A DNA stretch of 64,000 nt from Vicia villosa (GCF_029867415.1 NC_081184.1:75676364-75740363), one strand, 5' to 3'; positions 1 to 12,500 are shown, numbered from the stretch's first letter. Translations and numbers: made by a program. The notes: generated from the sequence alone by a model not told the origin.

Positions 1-764
1 AATCAAGTCAATATCCTTATTGTCCCAACACTCTAAAACCCCCAAGTATGCGTAACCGATTTGAATACCCTTTATACCGAAACCATCGACTTTAATTTTT
101 GAAGTAACCCTTAGTAGTTTATTCTAGCAGTCGGCACCGTCTTAGATACAAACTACGCAGAGAGTCGATGAATATAAGTGTATGATCCTCATAATAATAA
201 TTATGTGCTTAACCGTAACAAGAAATGTGCCTACTAAGTAAGGTGATCCTCACAAGATCATTTAACCTAACGGTCGCAAATCTCAAATACAAGAGAATTT
301 AAAAACTCATTGTTGATTGGTTCAGAAGTCATCTGGTACTAAACTTGGTAGGAAGGACTATTGTCCGATTCCCCACAATCTACAAATGAGCGCTAAGGAG
401 TATACCACATAATTGTGCCAGAACTCCATAAGAAGGATCATAGTCACTAACCGACTACTCTGCTATGTGCGTGTCAAGATAAAGGGCTTAATGTGATTGC
501 GCGCGAATGAAAAGGGTAAAACATGATGACGAGTCAAGATCAAGCTATAATGGCATGATTCGGATTGGTATGCATGTTGGGAGTTGTCTAGTGTCGCTAC
601 TATAAGTTTATTGCTTGGATCTGCAACATTATTTTCAAACAAAAACATTATGTAGCTGAGTATGACCGAACGGCGTGGTGGAAACGTATTTCATTTCGCT
701 GTCCTCCTATCTTTACCTTATTATTTTGCTTGAGGACAAGCAAAGGTTCAAGTCTGGGGGAATT
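1..764 (+). mobile_element. 3' internal end of an Athila-like Ty3/gypsy element, with PPT
   Basis: No coding sequence is recognisable here. The last part reads TTGAGGACAAGCAAAGG and then a G-rich run (AGTCTGGGGGAA, 751-762) immediately before the LTR. This 'TTGAGGACAAGCAA...GGGGG' arrangement is what plant Athila-like elements carry just upstream of the 3' LTR, and the minus-strand element at 60-64 kb has the same arrangement. The rest is read as the untranslated 3' internal region of an element whose body lies to the left of the window. This is inferred from the terminus, not from proteins. Confidence 0.6.
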
Positions 765-1070
765 TGATGACACGATTTTATATCGTATATTTAGCCTGAA
801 ATCCATAGATATTTATAGCATTTTCCGTTTATTATGTTGATTTATTATGATATTACGCGAGTTTTCGCTTTGTTTCAGGTTTTACGCTCTTATTATGACT
901 ATTTGTGAAAAGGAGAAGAAATGGAGCTAAAACGACCACTATTTATGCCTAAAAGATGAAAAATAGGTGCTGAAGTGAAAAGGAGGTGCAAATAAGACCC
1001 AAAATGTGCAAAGCTAGTGACCCATCCCATGAAGGATAAATTCTGCGTGGCCCAAATCACACAAGCAAGT

Positions 1071-1213
1071 GGAGACGCACGTCTCCAATGTTCTTCTGCC
1101 ACATCACCAAGAGGAGACGCCCGTCTCCAACCACTCCTAGATTCTCTCCACTTGAGACGCACGTCTCAAGTCGTGTGCTGAGTCTCCCTAAAGAAGTGGA
1201 GACGCACGTCTCC
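1071..1213. repeat. Four GC-rich inverted repeats inside the LTR
   Basis: Four near-palindromes lie within 143 bp: 1071-1086 (GGAGACG-CA-CGTCTCC), 1113-1128 (same arms, spacer CC), 1151-1170 (CTTGAGACG-CA-CGTCTCAAG, 9-bp arms) and 1198-1213 (as the first). The arms are conserved and the spacers vary, so the symmetry itself appears to be maintained. Confidence 0.85.
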
Positions 1214-1820
1214 AAGTCCCAGTCTGAGAAGTCCCTACTTTCACGCATTCCAACTGCAAAGGCTCGCCTATAAATAAAGCCAGCCACTTCACTTCAATCT
1301 GTCCGATTTCCTGCTAACGAAGTGCTGCCGAAATTGTACCGTGCATTATATTTTCTGCCTTCCTTTAATTCAAACAGTTATTTTCTCACAACGATTTCTA
1401 CACCGGAAATTGTTGTGAACCTTTTATAAATCTAGCCTTACGTTAGATTTATCGCCTTTTTATTTTCCTTGTTTTATTTTCCGTCCGTTTAAATTCCGAA
1501 GAACGATCCAGCCAACCTGTGGTGGAAGTTCAGTACTCGAAGATTCAGTTTCAATTTATTTAATTCAGGTTTAATATTTACTGCCTTTATTTATATATTT
1601 ATTTGCATGATATATTATATGCAAATTAACATGCCTTTTATTATAAGCCAAATTAATTCATGCATGCTTAACTGTATTAATATGTCTGGCTAAATTACTA
1701 AGGTATCGGTATGTAAAGTAAGTTAACCGTAGGGATCCGAAATAAATTGGCTTAATTATGTTTTATTAAATATCACTTGTTTTTGGTTTGTATGTCTAAT
1801 TTAATTAGTAAGTCTTAAAA

Positions 1821-2210
1821 TCAATAGAGCGAAAGTTTGAGATCTTAAGACGGTCAAAGGTTAAAATCAATAGAGCGAAAGTTTGAGATCTTTAACTGGA
1901 TAGTAGACATAGGACATTAGTTTTAAGGATGGCGAAAGCGTATTAAAACTAATTAGAACTTATTTATTTTCAAAAATTGTTTTTACACCCGAGCGGGATG
2001 GCGAAAGCGTATGTTAGGGATATTAGCATGTTCCGAGTCAACAGAGCGAAAGTTTGAGATTAGGAGATTTAAATAGATAACAACTTCATAAAACATGCAT
2101 TTTATTAATTACGTTGTTTCCAAAAAGCTTTTCTAAAATCTAATGGGATGGCGAAAGCGTACATTAGGATTAGGATAGTAATCTAAATCAACAGAGCGAA
2201 AGTTTGAGAC
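1821..2210 (+). repeat. Seven interspersed GCGAAAG repeats in LTR
   Basis: Two short repeat types share the core GCGAAAG. Type 1 (AGAGCGAAAGTTTGAGA) occurs near 1826, 1873, 2041 and 2191. Type 2 (GGATGGCGAAAGCGTA) occurs near 1927, 1996 and 2147. The spacing is irregular, so this is not a simple tandem array or a CRISPR. The function is unknown; protein-binding or RNA structural elements of the LTR are possible. Confidence 0.8.
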
Positions 2211-2487
2211 GAGGATTTTTACCCAATTGAATTAGTAAAGATTTTTAATTAAATTATGCAAAAGCCAATGGACCTTCGGATCACCTTAAGTTAAACGAAA
2301 TACATGCTGATATCTGTCTTTTATTATATTCTTTATTTCTCACAATCACTTTCCCTTAGGAACAATCGAAATATTAGTAGCCCTAGCTTTACATAGTAAC
2401 CTTAGATAACGGTAGATCGATTCATAGTCCCTGTGGATTCGATATCTTTTAAAACTACACGACACGACTGTGCACTTGCAGTCATCA

Positions 2488-3378
2488 GATTAATAGACAC
2501 GTAAAGTCGCGATCAGCTAACACGATCAACATTCAAAGATCTAATTCTATCATCACGAACGATGTAGACACGATCATCTTTCCAAGATCTAATTCAGTTA
2601 CTACGAACGGTGCTGACACGATCAACATTCAAATATCTAATTCTATCATCACGAAACGGTGTAGACACGATCATCTTTCCAATATCTAATTCATTTACTA
2701 CGAACAGTGCTGACACGATAAACATTCAAAGATCTTATTTTATCATCACGAACGGTGTAGACACGATCATCTTTCCAAGATCTAATTCAGTGTTGACACG
2801 ACCAACATACAAAGATCTAATTCTATCATCACGAACGGTGTAGACACGATCATCCTTCAAAGAAAGAGGCAGATACAATCAATATGAAAGTTAATCCTGA
2901 CACTCATCAATACATCGGATCCAGTATAATGTACGACTCATCCTAAGTATGTCCCTTTTTATATAGCCTAATGTACGGCCATTCCTAACCACCAGCGTAC
3001 GACTTGTTCTGATCCTTATCTTATCTCCAAAAAATAGATGGAATCTTTAAGCCCATCTCTAACAATCACCTCTCAATACTTTGAGCTCAGATACAGTCTA
3101 ACGTACGACTCATTCTGACTCTCATATTATCAAAACCAGATGGCATCTTTAAGCTCATTTCTGAGAATACCTTGCCGACACCTGGATGGCATCTCTAAGC
3201 CCATATCCGACAATACTTTTCCTGGATGGAATCTTTAAGCCCATCTCCGAAAATTCCATGCATCATCAAGGGCAAATTTCTTGGTATTCTAGTGTTCAAT
3301 CCTCTTCCACCTTCGGATTCCGACAGACACGCATGCCAATCTACATCCTCAAGTTTAAGAAGATTGAACAGGGGCAGC
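2488..3378 (+). mobile_element. 3' UTR of an Ogre/Tat-like element
   Basis: The stretch has no coding sequence and is bounded on the right by a short purine tract (ACAGGGGCAGC, ending at 3378) and the TG of a long LTR. It begins with a minisatellite (2521-2860). It then holds diverged repeats of two motifs, TGTACGACTCAT-like (near 2931, 2992, 3100) and GATGGAATCTTTAAGCCCAT-like (near 3038, 3139, 3186, 3226). Tandem-repeat-rich 3' UTRs next to the PPT are known in plant Tat/Ogre elements. The element's body is cut off on the left by the Athila-like LTR. Confidence 0.55.
2521..2860 (+). repeat. 96-bp minisatellite made of two 48-bp half-units
   Basis: Units begin at 2521, 2617, 2714 and 2797 (spacings 96, 97 and 83 bp). 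Each unit holds two related halves, one with ACATTCAAAGATCTAATTCT and one with CATCTTTCCAAGATCTAATTC. Each half ends near ACGAACGGTG. The third unit has lost about 13 bp. Confidence 0.9.
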
Positions 3379-6300
3379 TGTCATACCCCAAAATTTTCCC
3401 ATCATATTTTGGCTCACATGACTCTTAACTGCTCAAGACTGTGCAAGAATTGGGCACATTTACCTATCTCCTAAGCAATCAACCCACAACTAGGGTTTTG
3501 CTTCTTTCAAGGTAAAATCAGGTTCTGATACCTCAAGTGGACTTCATGGCTTCTCATATGCCTCAAAGAATCCTCACCTCAATTTTCAAGCTTTGATTCA
3601 TAAGATTGCTCAGTCAATGGGTCAAATGATCAACAATCGACTGATTTGACCTAAAAGTCAACTATGGTCAACATACAGTCATAATTCCCGATTTTTGGTC
3701 AATATCAATATTTTGAAGTAACATTCATCATTTGATCAAGTGTTGATCATGATTAATCAAGGAAAGCTTAGAAATCATCAAAACTTGAAGTTGCTAAATT
3801 AGGGTTTCTAGGAGAAAGTCAACTCAACTTTGACTAGCCATAACTCTCTCATACTTCATCATAAATTCCCCAACCAAAGCTTATTCTCAAGGAAATTCAA
3901 TTCTATACAACTTTGATGTTGGGCCCAAAGTCAAGAAATGTACCATTTGAGAGATATGAGCCAAAACATTACAGGTCCTTCTAGAAGCTCCTGAAAAGCA
4001 ATTTTTTGTCTGGAGCTATATCTTCAAGATAAAATCCTCAAATGCAAAATATGTTTGAAAGTGGCTAATAAAGGACATCTCAGGCTTTCCAAAAAGTCCT
4101 AGAACATCTTTATAGGATAAATATTAAGAAGGTTATGGATTGCTAAAGTTGGGCAATTTTGTGAGAATGCATGAAATGCAAAGTAGTGAATCTTGTCGTT
4201 TTGGACTCATGGGCCTAAAATGTGGTTTTGAATCATGACCCTAAGCATGTCCACGACTTCTAAGCCTAATCACATGCTCTCCTTTTATTTATTTTATTTA
4301 TTTTTGGATTTAATTAATTTGAATTTAATTTTAATTAAAATAAATAATGAAAAATCAAAGATTTTGTGTTAAGCTTATTTTGTGATCAAATATTAAGAAT
4401 ATACTCATAATATTTGATTGAAAATTCGTGGGGATTGGAGAATAGATTGGACCAAATTAGTAAGATTTGCATCAAATTTCCATCAAGACATTCTCATATT
4501 TCCAAGTCATCAATCCCATGATTTCCTTCCAATATTTCAACCCTAAAATCATTCCCTATATATACTCTATATATTCAGAAGCAAGGGAACTGAAAAAGAA
4601 GGTCAGAAAACCCTAGCAAAAACCTCAAAAAATTTCAAGAAAAGCATGTTTTCATTTTAGGGTTTGCATCCACTCACAAAGACAAATAACCTTTCAATCC
4701 TCTTCTTGGGACAACATAAGGTAAGTTTGAAGTAATATACAGGTGCCATGACGTGTAAAGCATGCATAGCAATTTCTCATATTTACACATGTTCTTGTCT
4801 TTTCATATCTCCCTAATTATCATTTTTTACTGAGATTTAATGATGTGTTTGAGTTCTTTATGAAGTTTAGAGAGGGAATGTTTCATTGGAATGGAGTTAT
4901 CAGGTCTTAAACGCCCCCGACCATTGTTAGGGCACAAGTGAAGTGTGTAGTCGTTTTCATGGATGTAGTGGCTTTCGGTCCAAAGTGACCCCATATTCGT
5001 GATCAGGAGCCTGATTTCATACGATCTGGGCATTTATCTGGTTTGGCTAACACCTTTTTATTGAGCTTCTAACATTTTCCAGAATCGATACAAAAAGCGC
5101 AGCAAAATTTGCAAGTAATTCCCCAGGAAAATCCGCATGTGCGGAGGGTGAAGATGATGAATAGGGACGGTGACTCATTGACCCACGCACATGATTCTCA
5201 TTGGCCCATCAACAGATAGTCTCTCTCTCCAAATATGATTCGTTGGTCAGCGTGAAAGGACCCCACTTCTGAATTATTTGTTGACTTTGCTGAATTCCAC
5301 GCGCGTTATTATTTGTTTAACATTTTGTATTCATTTAACAAATAAATTGTGCAGCATACTTGGCAACAATGTTTGGTGGTGAGCGCAAGGGTATGGGTTC
5401 GAACCCTACTCTTGACGCTTAATTTTAACAAGAGTTTTTTTGTCACATTGTCCCAGATCACACGCTGCATCCCCATGCGAGTTCATGATACACCTTCGCG
5501 CTCTTACCATTGGATCTTCAGTGAGAACTAGTCTAAAGGATCAGAAGCTCGTTCCCACTGTGAGTCCTCAATGGAACAGCAACACCAGGTCCCAGCACCC
5601 TCTTTTCCTTATTTTCTCTATTTTTTTTCTTAATTTATTTTTATTTTTTAACCTTTTTCAAATAAACACTTTTCCAATTAAACCAACCATTTATCAATTA
5701 AGTTAGGATTAGCAAATAGCTTTATTTTAATTTATTTTCTTAATTAAGTTATTAGATTAATTTAATCATTAGATTAATTTAATTATTAGATTAATTTAGG
5801 TTAACTAATTTAATTAATTAACGAATTTGATTTGATTAGATAATTAGGTTTAATTTTTATGTTAAATTAATTAGATAATTAGGATTCGTACCTAATTTTT
5901 CTTAAACATTTAATTTAGTTTAAAATTAGGATTTAGTTTAATAATTAAATTAATTTAGGTTCATCTAATTTCCTTAACCCTGATTTTTCTTCCACCGCGA
6001 TTCTCTTCTCATCTCAAAACTCTTGAATGTCGCATGATGTTTAAATTCTGTCTTTTATTTAAATTACTCATTTATCGATTTATTAAATTTCTAGAAACTA
6101 TGTATAGGTTGCAAGGTTTTTGATGTAATAGTTAATTAGGCTTTTATTTCCTCGCACTTAATTTCCGCATCTCCCCGACAGGTTTTTATTGTAATCCCCC
6201 TCCCCAAAGCCATGTAATAGCGTAGAACATTTACTTTCCGCACTTTATTTTCCCATCAATATATTAACTGCGTGGTTAGTAAAGTAGGGAGTGACAACAA

Positions 6301-7164
6301 TTAATCGAATCTAGTTCACGTAATGCAAGATAAATATCTGAATTGAATTCACATGATTGTTGCACGCACACACCTTTAAGGTAATCCCTCTTATGTTGCC
6401 TTTCGATCAAAATAGTCAAGTCCCTCAAGCGTAAGGATACCTTAGCATATGCTGCCTACGAATTCAAATCATCATAGTCCCTCCGATAAAAGATCATAGT
6501 CCCTTCGAGTTACCTACGATCAAAATGATCACGTCCCTCGATGTTGCCTCGGTAAATGATGATCGTCCCTTCGAATGCTAAGGTATCCTTACTGGTTGCC
6601 TACAAATGATTACTCATATCCTTTCCTAAAGACTTTCTGCCTTTCTTATGGTATGGATAGACTTATGGCAAACGATGACCCTCGATGAACCGATCATATC
6701 CAATGAATGGACTACCTACCCTCCTTATGATATGGATAACCCCTTCAAACGAAAGACTTAAAGAACAAGAAATACAAACTTAGGGTAGGTAGCTCTTAAC
6801 TGCTTGCTCACAAATTCAAATCAAACTTTCAAATGCTTTTTACACCTCTTTCAAAACAATTTCCAAAAGGCTACACTTATTTACAAATTAAAGTCCTTAT
6901 TCAAGAAAATCTTTACTAAACACACATGACACTTCTTTCAAACAATTCAAACAAACAAGTGAGCTAAGCAATTAAGAGCCCATGGATAACCATGGATACA
7001 AAGGGTGCTAACACCTTCCTTTTGTATAACTTACCCCCCGAACTCAATCTCTTTCAAAAAGCTCTTTCCTGTTCTTTTTGCGTTTCCAATTAGATAAAAT
7101 AAAATCGGTGGCAACTCTTGCTATCCGCACATATTTTAAAAGTCAGTTCGCCCACCATTTTACA
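3379..7164 (+). repeat. Long Ogre/Tat-type LTR (3.79 kb)
   Basis: It starts TGTCATACCCCAAAATTTTC immediately after a PPT-like tract and ends …CCACCATTTTACA, preceded by GGTGGCAACTCTTGC. The other Ogre-type LTRs here (17499 and 29523) have the same head (TGTCATACCCCAA) and the same tail (GGTGGCGACTCT then …CGCTACA), so the three support each other. A likely core promoter TATATATAC is at 4557-4565, followed by 'AACCCTAGCAAAAACC'. 'GGGTTCGAACCC' at 5395-5406 is a 12-bp palindrome matching a pol III B box. 5700-5960 is AT-rich, with TTAGATTAATTTAA-like repeats. Nothing is coding. Confidence 0.65.
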
Positions 7165-7170
7165 CTCTTA

Positions 7171-7322
7171 GAGTAGGTATTGTTGATACCCAATTGGGTG
7201 AACAATTATTTATGTTCTTTAAAGTTTCTGCACAATACTATTATGCCTTGTCATTGTGTGTGTTTGGAAAATGTTGTCTCAACATCCTTTAGGAAATCTG
7301 TGATATGAACGCCACAATTTCA
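7171..7322 (+). repeat. Truncated 5' LTR end (type A) of decayed copia element
   Basis: About 150 bp from GAGTAGGTATTGTTGATACC to …CCACAATTTCA match the last 150 bp of the LTR at 13633-14556 with scattered differences. It is followed by ATTGGCATCAAAGAAG, a degraded form of the initiator-Met tRNA primer site (ATTGGTATCAGAGC). The upstream 770 bp of the LTR are missing and the sequence abuts the Ogre-type LTR. Confidence 0.65.
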
Positions 7323-7382
7323 ATTGGCATCAAAGAAGACATCATGCTCTGACTCTAGGTGAGATTCTCGGAAAATACTTGA

Positions 7383-8287
7383 AGATGTTTTCATGTTGGC
7401 TGCATTTGTGGTAAAACATACATGTTTGATATTGTGTTATGCATGCTGCATATGTGTTAAGCTAATACAGGTTCTGTAGTGAATGTCATGACCGATGCTA
7501 TGACATTCCTGTGTGACAGCAAGAGCTGTTATAATTTAGTGACTGTGTTTCCTGATTTATCTTTATTAACAGTTTAGGAAACCTTTTATTGTGTGCTAAA
7601 TATTTCGTCCAGAAGATCTTGCTGACAGCACATTCTGTAACAACCAAATGGCATGTAAATGAAGTTAACTTGGTTAACCCTAATTTGTTTCTAAAAAAGC
7701 CCAAGGCCCCGGAGCTGCATATAAAAAGTCTGCAATCCTAATATGACAGCTTGAAACGCAGAGAGAGCAGATTGTTAATTATGAAGAACCATAGTTCTGT
7801 AGCTGTCTCTTGTACTCCGAGCAATTGTCTTTGATGATTGCGTTGGAATTGGTTGTTTGTGTTAGTTGTCACTCTAAGCTTTTAAGCACGAGTGTGTGTC
7901 TCTTGATTGAAGCTTTTAAGCAGATCAAGGTGTGTTTTTGAAGTGTGTCTTCTCTCTATTTTTATGTAATGTTTATTTGTAATCACTATTGTGATTGGGG
8001 GAGAGTGAGTGGAGATACTCATGTCTAGAAATAGGTTGGAATTGCATTGGGTAGGTTTTAAGTGAGGAGTTGTAAACGGGGGAGTTTAACTCCGAATTAA
8101 TTCTGCTTATATTGGATTCCCTCTCTGACTTGGTAGCCACCGGAGTAGGTTGTTGAACCGAACTGGGTAAAAAATTCTATGTGTTCTTTATTGTTTTTAT
8201 GTTGTTCTGTTTTAATTATCTGTGCTGCATAATTATGGATGTCATAACATCCAGCAAGACATCGAGCGTGAGTAACTAGAATTTTCA
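7383..8287 (+). repeat. SIRE-like LTR (type B) upstream of decayed gag
   Basis: About 905 bp resembling the reverse complement of the LTRs at 45490 and 49935. Shared landmarks include GATGTTTT…TTGGCTGCATTTGTGGT near 7387, GCTAATACAGGTTCTG near 7462, TATAAAA at 7720-7726 and GAACCGAACTGGGT near 8155. The end …ACTAGAATTTTCA at 8287 matches the expected LTR end. It differs from the type A LTRs of the same relic, so the relic is either chimeric or two related elements merged. The primer site after 8287 is not recognisable. Confidence 0.6.
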
Positions 8288-8302
8288 ATACTTTCTAGTA
8301 AA

Positions 8303-9538
8303 ATGGACAAGGAAGGAGGAGGGTTATTGAATATACCATATATTCTTGATGGAACCAACTATGACTATTGGAAAGCTTGCATGGTGGCTTTCATTAAGTC
8401 CATAGAAGAAAAGGCCTGGTGCAAAGGTTGGAGTCCTCCTGAGGTTAAAGATAAGGACGTCAATGCTACAGTCAAGGAGGAGGTAGACTGGGATGATAAA
8501 GATGATACATAAGCCATGGGAAATTATAAAGCTTTAAATTCCATATTCAATGGAGTGGACAAGAACATCTTCAGACTGATCAGTGGTTGTACTGTTGCCA
8601 AAGATGCTTGGGAAATCCTAAAGACTACACATGAAAGAAACTCTAAGGTAAAGATGTCAAGACTTGAACTTCTTACCACTAAGCTTGAGAACTTAGGAAT
8701 GAAAGAAGATGAGAGTACTCATGACTTTCACAAGAATGTTGTGGATATTGCCAATGCCTCTAGTGCACTTTGAGAGAAGATATTTGATGACAAACTGTTC
8801 AAAAAAATTCTCATATCTCTGCCTAAGAGGTTTGACATGAAGGTTACTGCTATTGAAGAAACCCGAGATATAACCACTATGAAAGTTGATGATCTTATGG
8901 GATCACTTCAAACCTTTGAGACGAGACTTGGCAAATAGTCTAAAAAGAAGAAGAGCTTAGCATTTGTGTCCAATGCTGAGAATTCAGATGACAAAGGTGA
9001 AGATCTTGTGCTACTCGGTAGACAAATCAATAAGGTGTTTAAAAAGATAGACTGGAAGTCGAGACCAAATGTCCAGAATAAGTCTCTTGACATCAGCAAA
9101 AATCAAGATGCTGATAAATAGTTCAAAACTGAAGAGCAGTTCTATCAAGGAAAAGGAGTCCAGTGTCATGAGTGTGGAGGATATGAACACATAAAAGTTG
9201 AATGTCTTACATATATCAAGAGGCAGAAAAAGGGGATAGCTATGTCATGTTCAGAAGATGAGTCTGAAAGTGACACTAAAACTGCCAAGCATGTCACTGC
9301 CTTATCTGGAGTGTGTGATGAAGAATCGGATTGTGAAGAGCTTACCTTTGAAGAACTTTCCAAAGCTTACAAGGAATTATGTCTCAAAAATATTAAAGTT
9401 GATCAATATGTTGAAGATCAGAAGAGGATTATTGCACAACTTCAGAATGAGAAGGTGAAGCAACTATCTATCCTCTCTGAACTCAAAGGAGAGGTTATAT
9501 TGCTTAACTCAAAATTAAACAATATGACAATCTGTTAG
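8303..9538 (+). pseudogene. Copia (SIRE-like) gag, decayed
   Basis: The ATG at 8303 opens a copia gag: 'YWKACMVAFIKSI' near residue 25, 'NSIFNGVDKNIFRLI' near residue 75, and a zinc knuckle C-H-E-C-x4-H-x4-C at about 9160-9201 with the exact CX2CX4HX4C spacing. The frame is broken by stops at 8510, 8771, 8936, 9119 and 9536 but otherwise stays in register for 1.2 kb, so point nonsense changes rather than indels dominate. After the knuckle comes an acidic stretch and a probable coiled coil (EDQKRIIAQLQNEKV). In life, gag would form the cytoplasmic particle that packages element RNA. It cannot make an intact product now. Confidence 0.85.
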
Positions 9539-12500
9539 AATGTTTAACAGTAGCTCCAATGTGCTAGATAAGATTCTTTAAATTGGGAAGAATGTAGGTA
9601 ATAGCAAAGGCATTGATTATACTCATCAAGGAAAGGACAAAACTAAAGTGGAAGAAGTGAAGTTTGTTTCTGCTAGAGGAAAATAGAAAATGTCAGATCA
9701 AAGGCCTCAGCATCCTCAAAAACATCAGAAGAAGCTCTTTGAAAAGAAGAATCAAAGATGTTATTATTCTAGAAGCTTTGGGCACATAAAAGCCATTTGT
9801 TACAGGTTTCATGGATACCCCAAGACAGATATGCATCCCATAAAGGAATGAACCGGTGGTAAATCTAAGAAGTGGACTCCCAAGAAGGTTGTGACTGCAC
9901 TTATAGCTCACACTTCTCTCAAAGCCTCTACTAAAAAACACTGGTATTTTGACAGTGGGTGTTATAAACACATGACCAATATGCAAAAGTTCTTAATAGA
10001 TATCAAGCCTCATTCTAGCAGTTGTGTCACTTTTTTAGATGGATCAAAAGGTGAGATAAAAGGTGTTGGTAAGTTGGACCATGCAGGACAGCCAGGTCTT
10101 GACAATGTTTTTCTTGTTAAAGGGCTAGCTTCAAACTTCATTAGCATTATTCAACTTTGTGACCAAGGCCTCAAAGTTAACTTTAATAAGGCTGAATGTC
10201 TTGTAACAAATGAGGAAGGAGGGGTTATCATGAAGGAAACCATATCCAAAGATAACTGCTACCTATGGAGTCCTCAAGAAGCTTAATGCTTTTCAATTTG
10301 TTTGATGTCAAACAAGGATGAAAATAAGCTATGGCATTAAAATCTTTGACATCTCCGCTTGAAAAGTCTGAAAAAGGTCATATCCAGTGAAGTTGTCAGA
10401 GGTATTCCCAAATTAAAGATTAAGGAAGGAAGGATCTGTGGTGAATTCCAAATTAGGAAGCAGACAAGGATGTCCTATAAGAAGCTCCAACATCTTACTA
10501 CCACATCAAAGGTTCTTGAGCTCCTACACATGAACTTAATGGGACCTATGCAGGTTAAAAGTTTGGGAGGAATATGCCTATGTGGTTGTTGATGACTTCT
10601 CAAGATTCACCTGGGTGAATTTTAACTGAGAGAAGTCTGATGTCTTTGAAGTTTTCAAAGAACTGCGTCAAAGGGTCCAAAGAAAGAAAATATGCAATAT
10701 GGTCACAATCAGAAATGATCATGGAAAGGAGTTTGAGAACAACAAATTTGAAGAATTTTGTTCTGCTGAAGGGATTAGTCACGAGTTCTCAACAAAATGG
10801 GGTGGTGAAATGCAAAAATAGAATTATCCAAGAATGTGCAAGGGTCATGCTTCATGATAAGAAACTCCCATACTATTTCTAGGCCGAAGACATGAACATT
10901 TCATGTTATATCCACAACAGAATGAATATCAAATATGGAACCTCAGTTACTCTCTATGAATTGTGGAAAGGGAGGAAGTCAACTGTGAAATACTTCCATG
11001 TGTATGGGAGTAAATGCTACATTCTGTCTGATCGGGATCAAAGAAGGAAAATGGACCCTAAAAGTGACGAGGGAATATTTCTAGGGTACTCTATCAATAG
11101 TAGAGCATATAGAGTGTTCAACACAAGAACAAAGGTGATAATGGAGTCAATAAATATGGTGGTTGATGACTCACCAAAGGAAGATGATGTCACAGATGAT
11201 GCTGGATCATTCTTCCCTATGGATAATTCTAAAAAATCTGCTCATGTTGAGAGTGTTGAAACATTCCCACTTCTGGATGTTACTATTGTTGAATCAAGTG
11301 CTAATACAGAATTTGCAGACACTGTGAAAGTTGATAAAGGATCCTTTATTAGGATTTAGAAAGATCATCCTAAGGAGCTAATCATAGGAGACCTAAATAA
11401 AGGGGTGACCACCAGGTCAAGACAATTGGTGTCAAACTCCTACTTTGTGTCAAAAGTTAAACCAAAGAATGTCAAGGAATCTTTAACTGATGAGTTATGG
11501 ATTAATGCTATGCAAGAGGAGTTTGAGCAATTTAGAAGAAATGAGGTTTGGGACCTAGTACCAAGACCTGAAGCAACTAATGTCATTGGGACAAAATGGT
11601 TGTACAAGAACAAGTCAGATGAACAAGGTGTTGTTATCGAAAACAATGCCAGACTTGTTTCTCAAGGATACACTTAGATTGAAGGAGTGGACTTTGATGA
11701 AACCTTTCCTTTTGTAGCTCGTCTAGAGTCTATAAGGTTACTACATGGGGTGGCATGTATTTTGAAGTTCTAGCTGTTCCAAATGGATGTTAAAAGTGCC
11801 TTCCTAAATGGATACCTGAATGAAGAGGTGTATGTGGAATAACCTAAAGGCTTTCGTGATCCTACCTTTCCAGATCGTGTGTTCAAACTAAAGAAAGCTT
11901 TGTATGGTTTGAAATAAGCTCCTAGAGCTTTGTATGAAAGGTTGATTGAGTTTTTAGTTTTTCATGGAAATAAAAAGGGTGGAATTGATAAAACCCTCTT
12001 TGTCAAAGAAAAGGATAGAAAACTCATGGTAGCTCAGATATATGTGGATGACATTATCTTTGGCGGGATGTTAGATGAGATGGACCAAACTTTTGTCATG
12101 CAGATGCAATCTGAGTTTGAGATGAGCTTGGTTGGTGAACTAACCTACTTTCTTAGGTTATAAATCAAGCATATGGAAGACTCTATTTTTATTTGTTAGG
12201 AGAAATATGCAAAGAGTATTGTGAAGAAGTTTGGATTGGAAAATGCAAGCCACAAACTAAATCCTGCTCCTACACACTTCAAGCTAACCATGGATGAAAA
12301 AGGGGTTGGTATTGATCAAAGTTTGTATAGAAGTATGATTGGTAGCCTCCTCTACCTTACTGCAAGCAGACCAGACATTACTTTTGCTATTGGAGTATGT
12401 GCTAGGTATCAAGAAGAACCTAAAGTGATTCATCTCAATCAAGTCAAAAGGATTCTGAAGTATGTGAATGGTACGTACAACTATGGTATACTGTACTCAC

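Larger units (their letters stand above)
765..2487 (+). repeat. 3' LTR of Athila-like element (1.72 kb)
   Basis: The LTR begins TGATGAC directly after the polypurine tract and ends GTCATCA, a perfect 7-bp terminal inverted repeat that includes the TG...CA ends. The U5-like end (…GATTCGATATC…GCACTTGCAGTCATCA) matches in style the end of the antisense LTR at 60049. The partner 5' LTR is outside the window, so the target duplication (GATTA on the right) cannot be confirmed. Inside are a cluster of GC-rich inverted repeats (1071-1213) and two alternating GCGAAAG-containing repeats (1821-2210). Confidence 0.75.

Noticed and set aside
899..1287. Short ORFs on both strands in the first LTR
   Set aside because: They run through the inverted-repeat cluster and have no recognisable domain.
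1821..2210. CRISPR-like repeat array
   Set aside because: Two motif types, irregular spacing, inside an LTR of plant DNA; no relation to CRISPR.
5395..5406. tRNA gene or SINE at the GGGTTCGAACCC motif
   Set aside because: Only a B-box match is present. No convincing A box, cloverleaf or A/T tail at the expected spacing was found.
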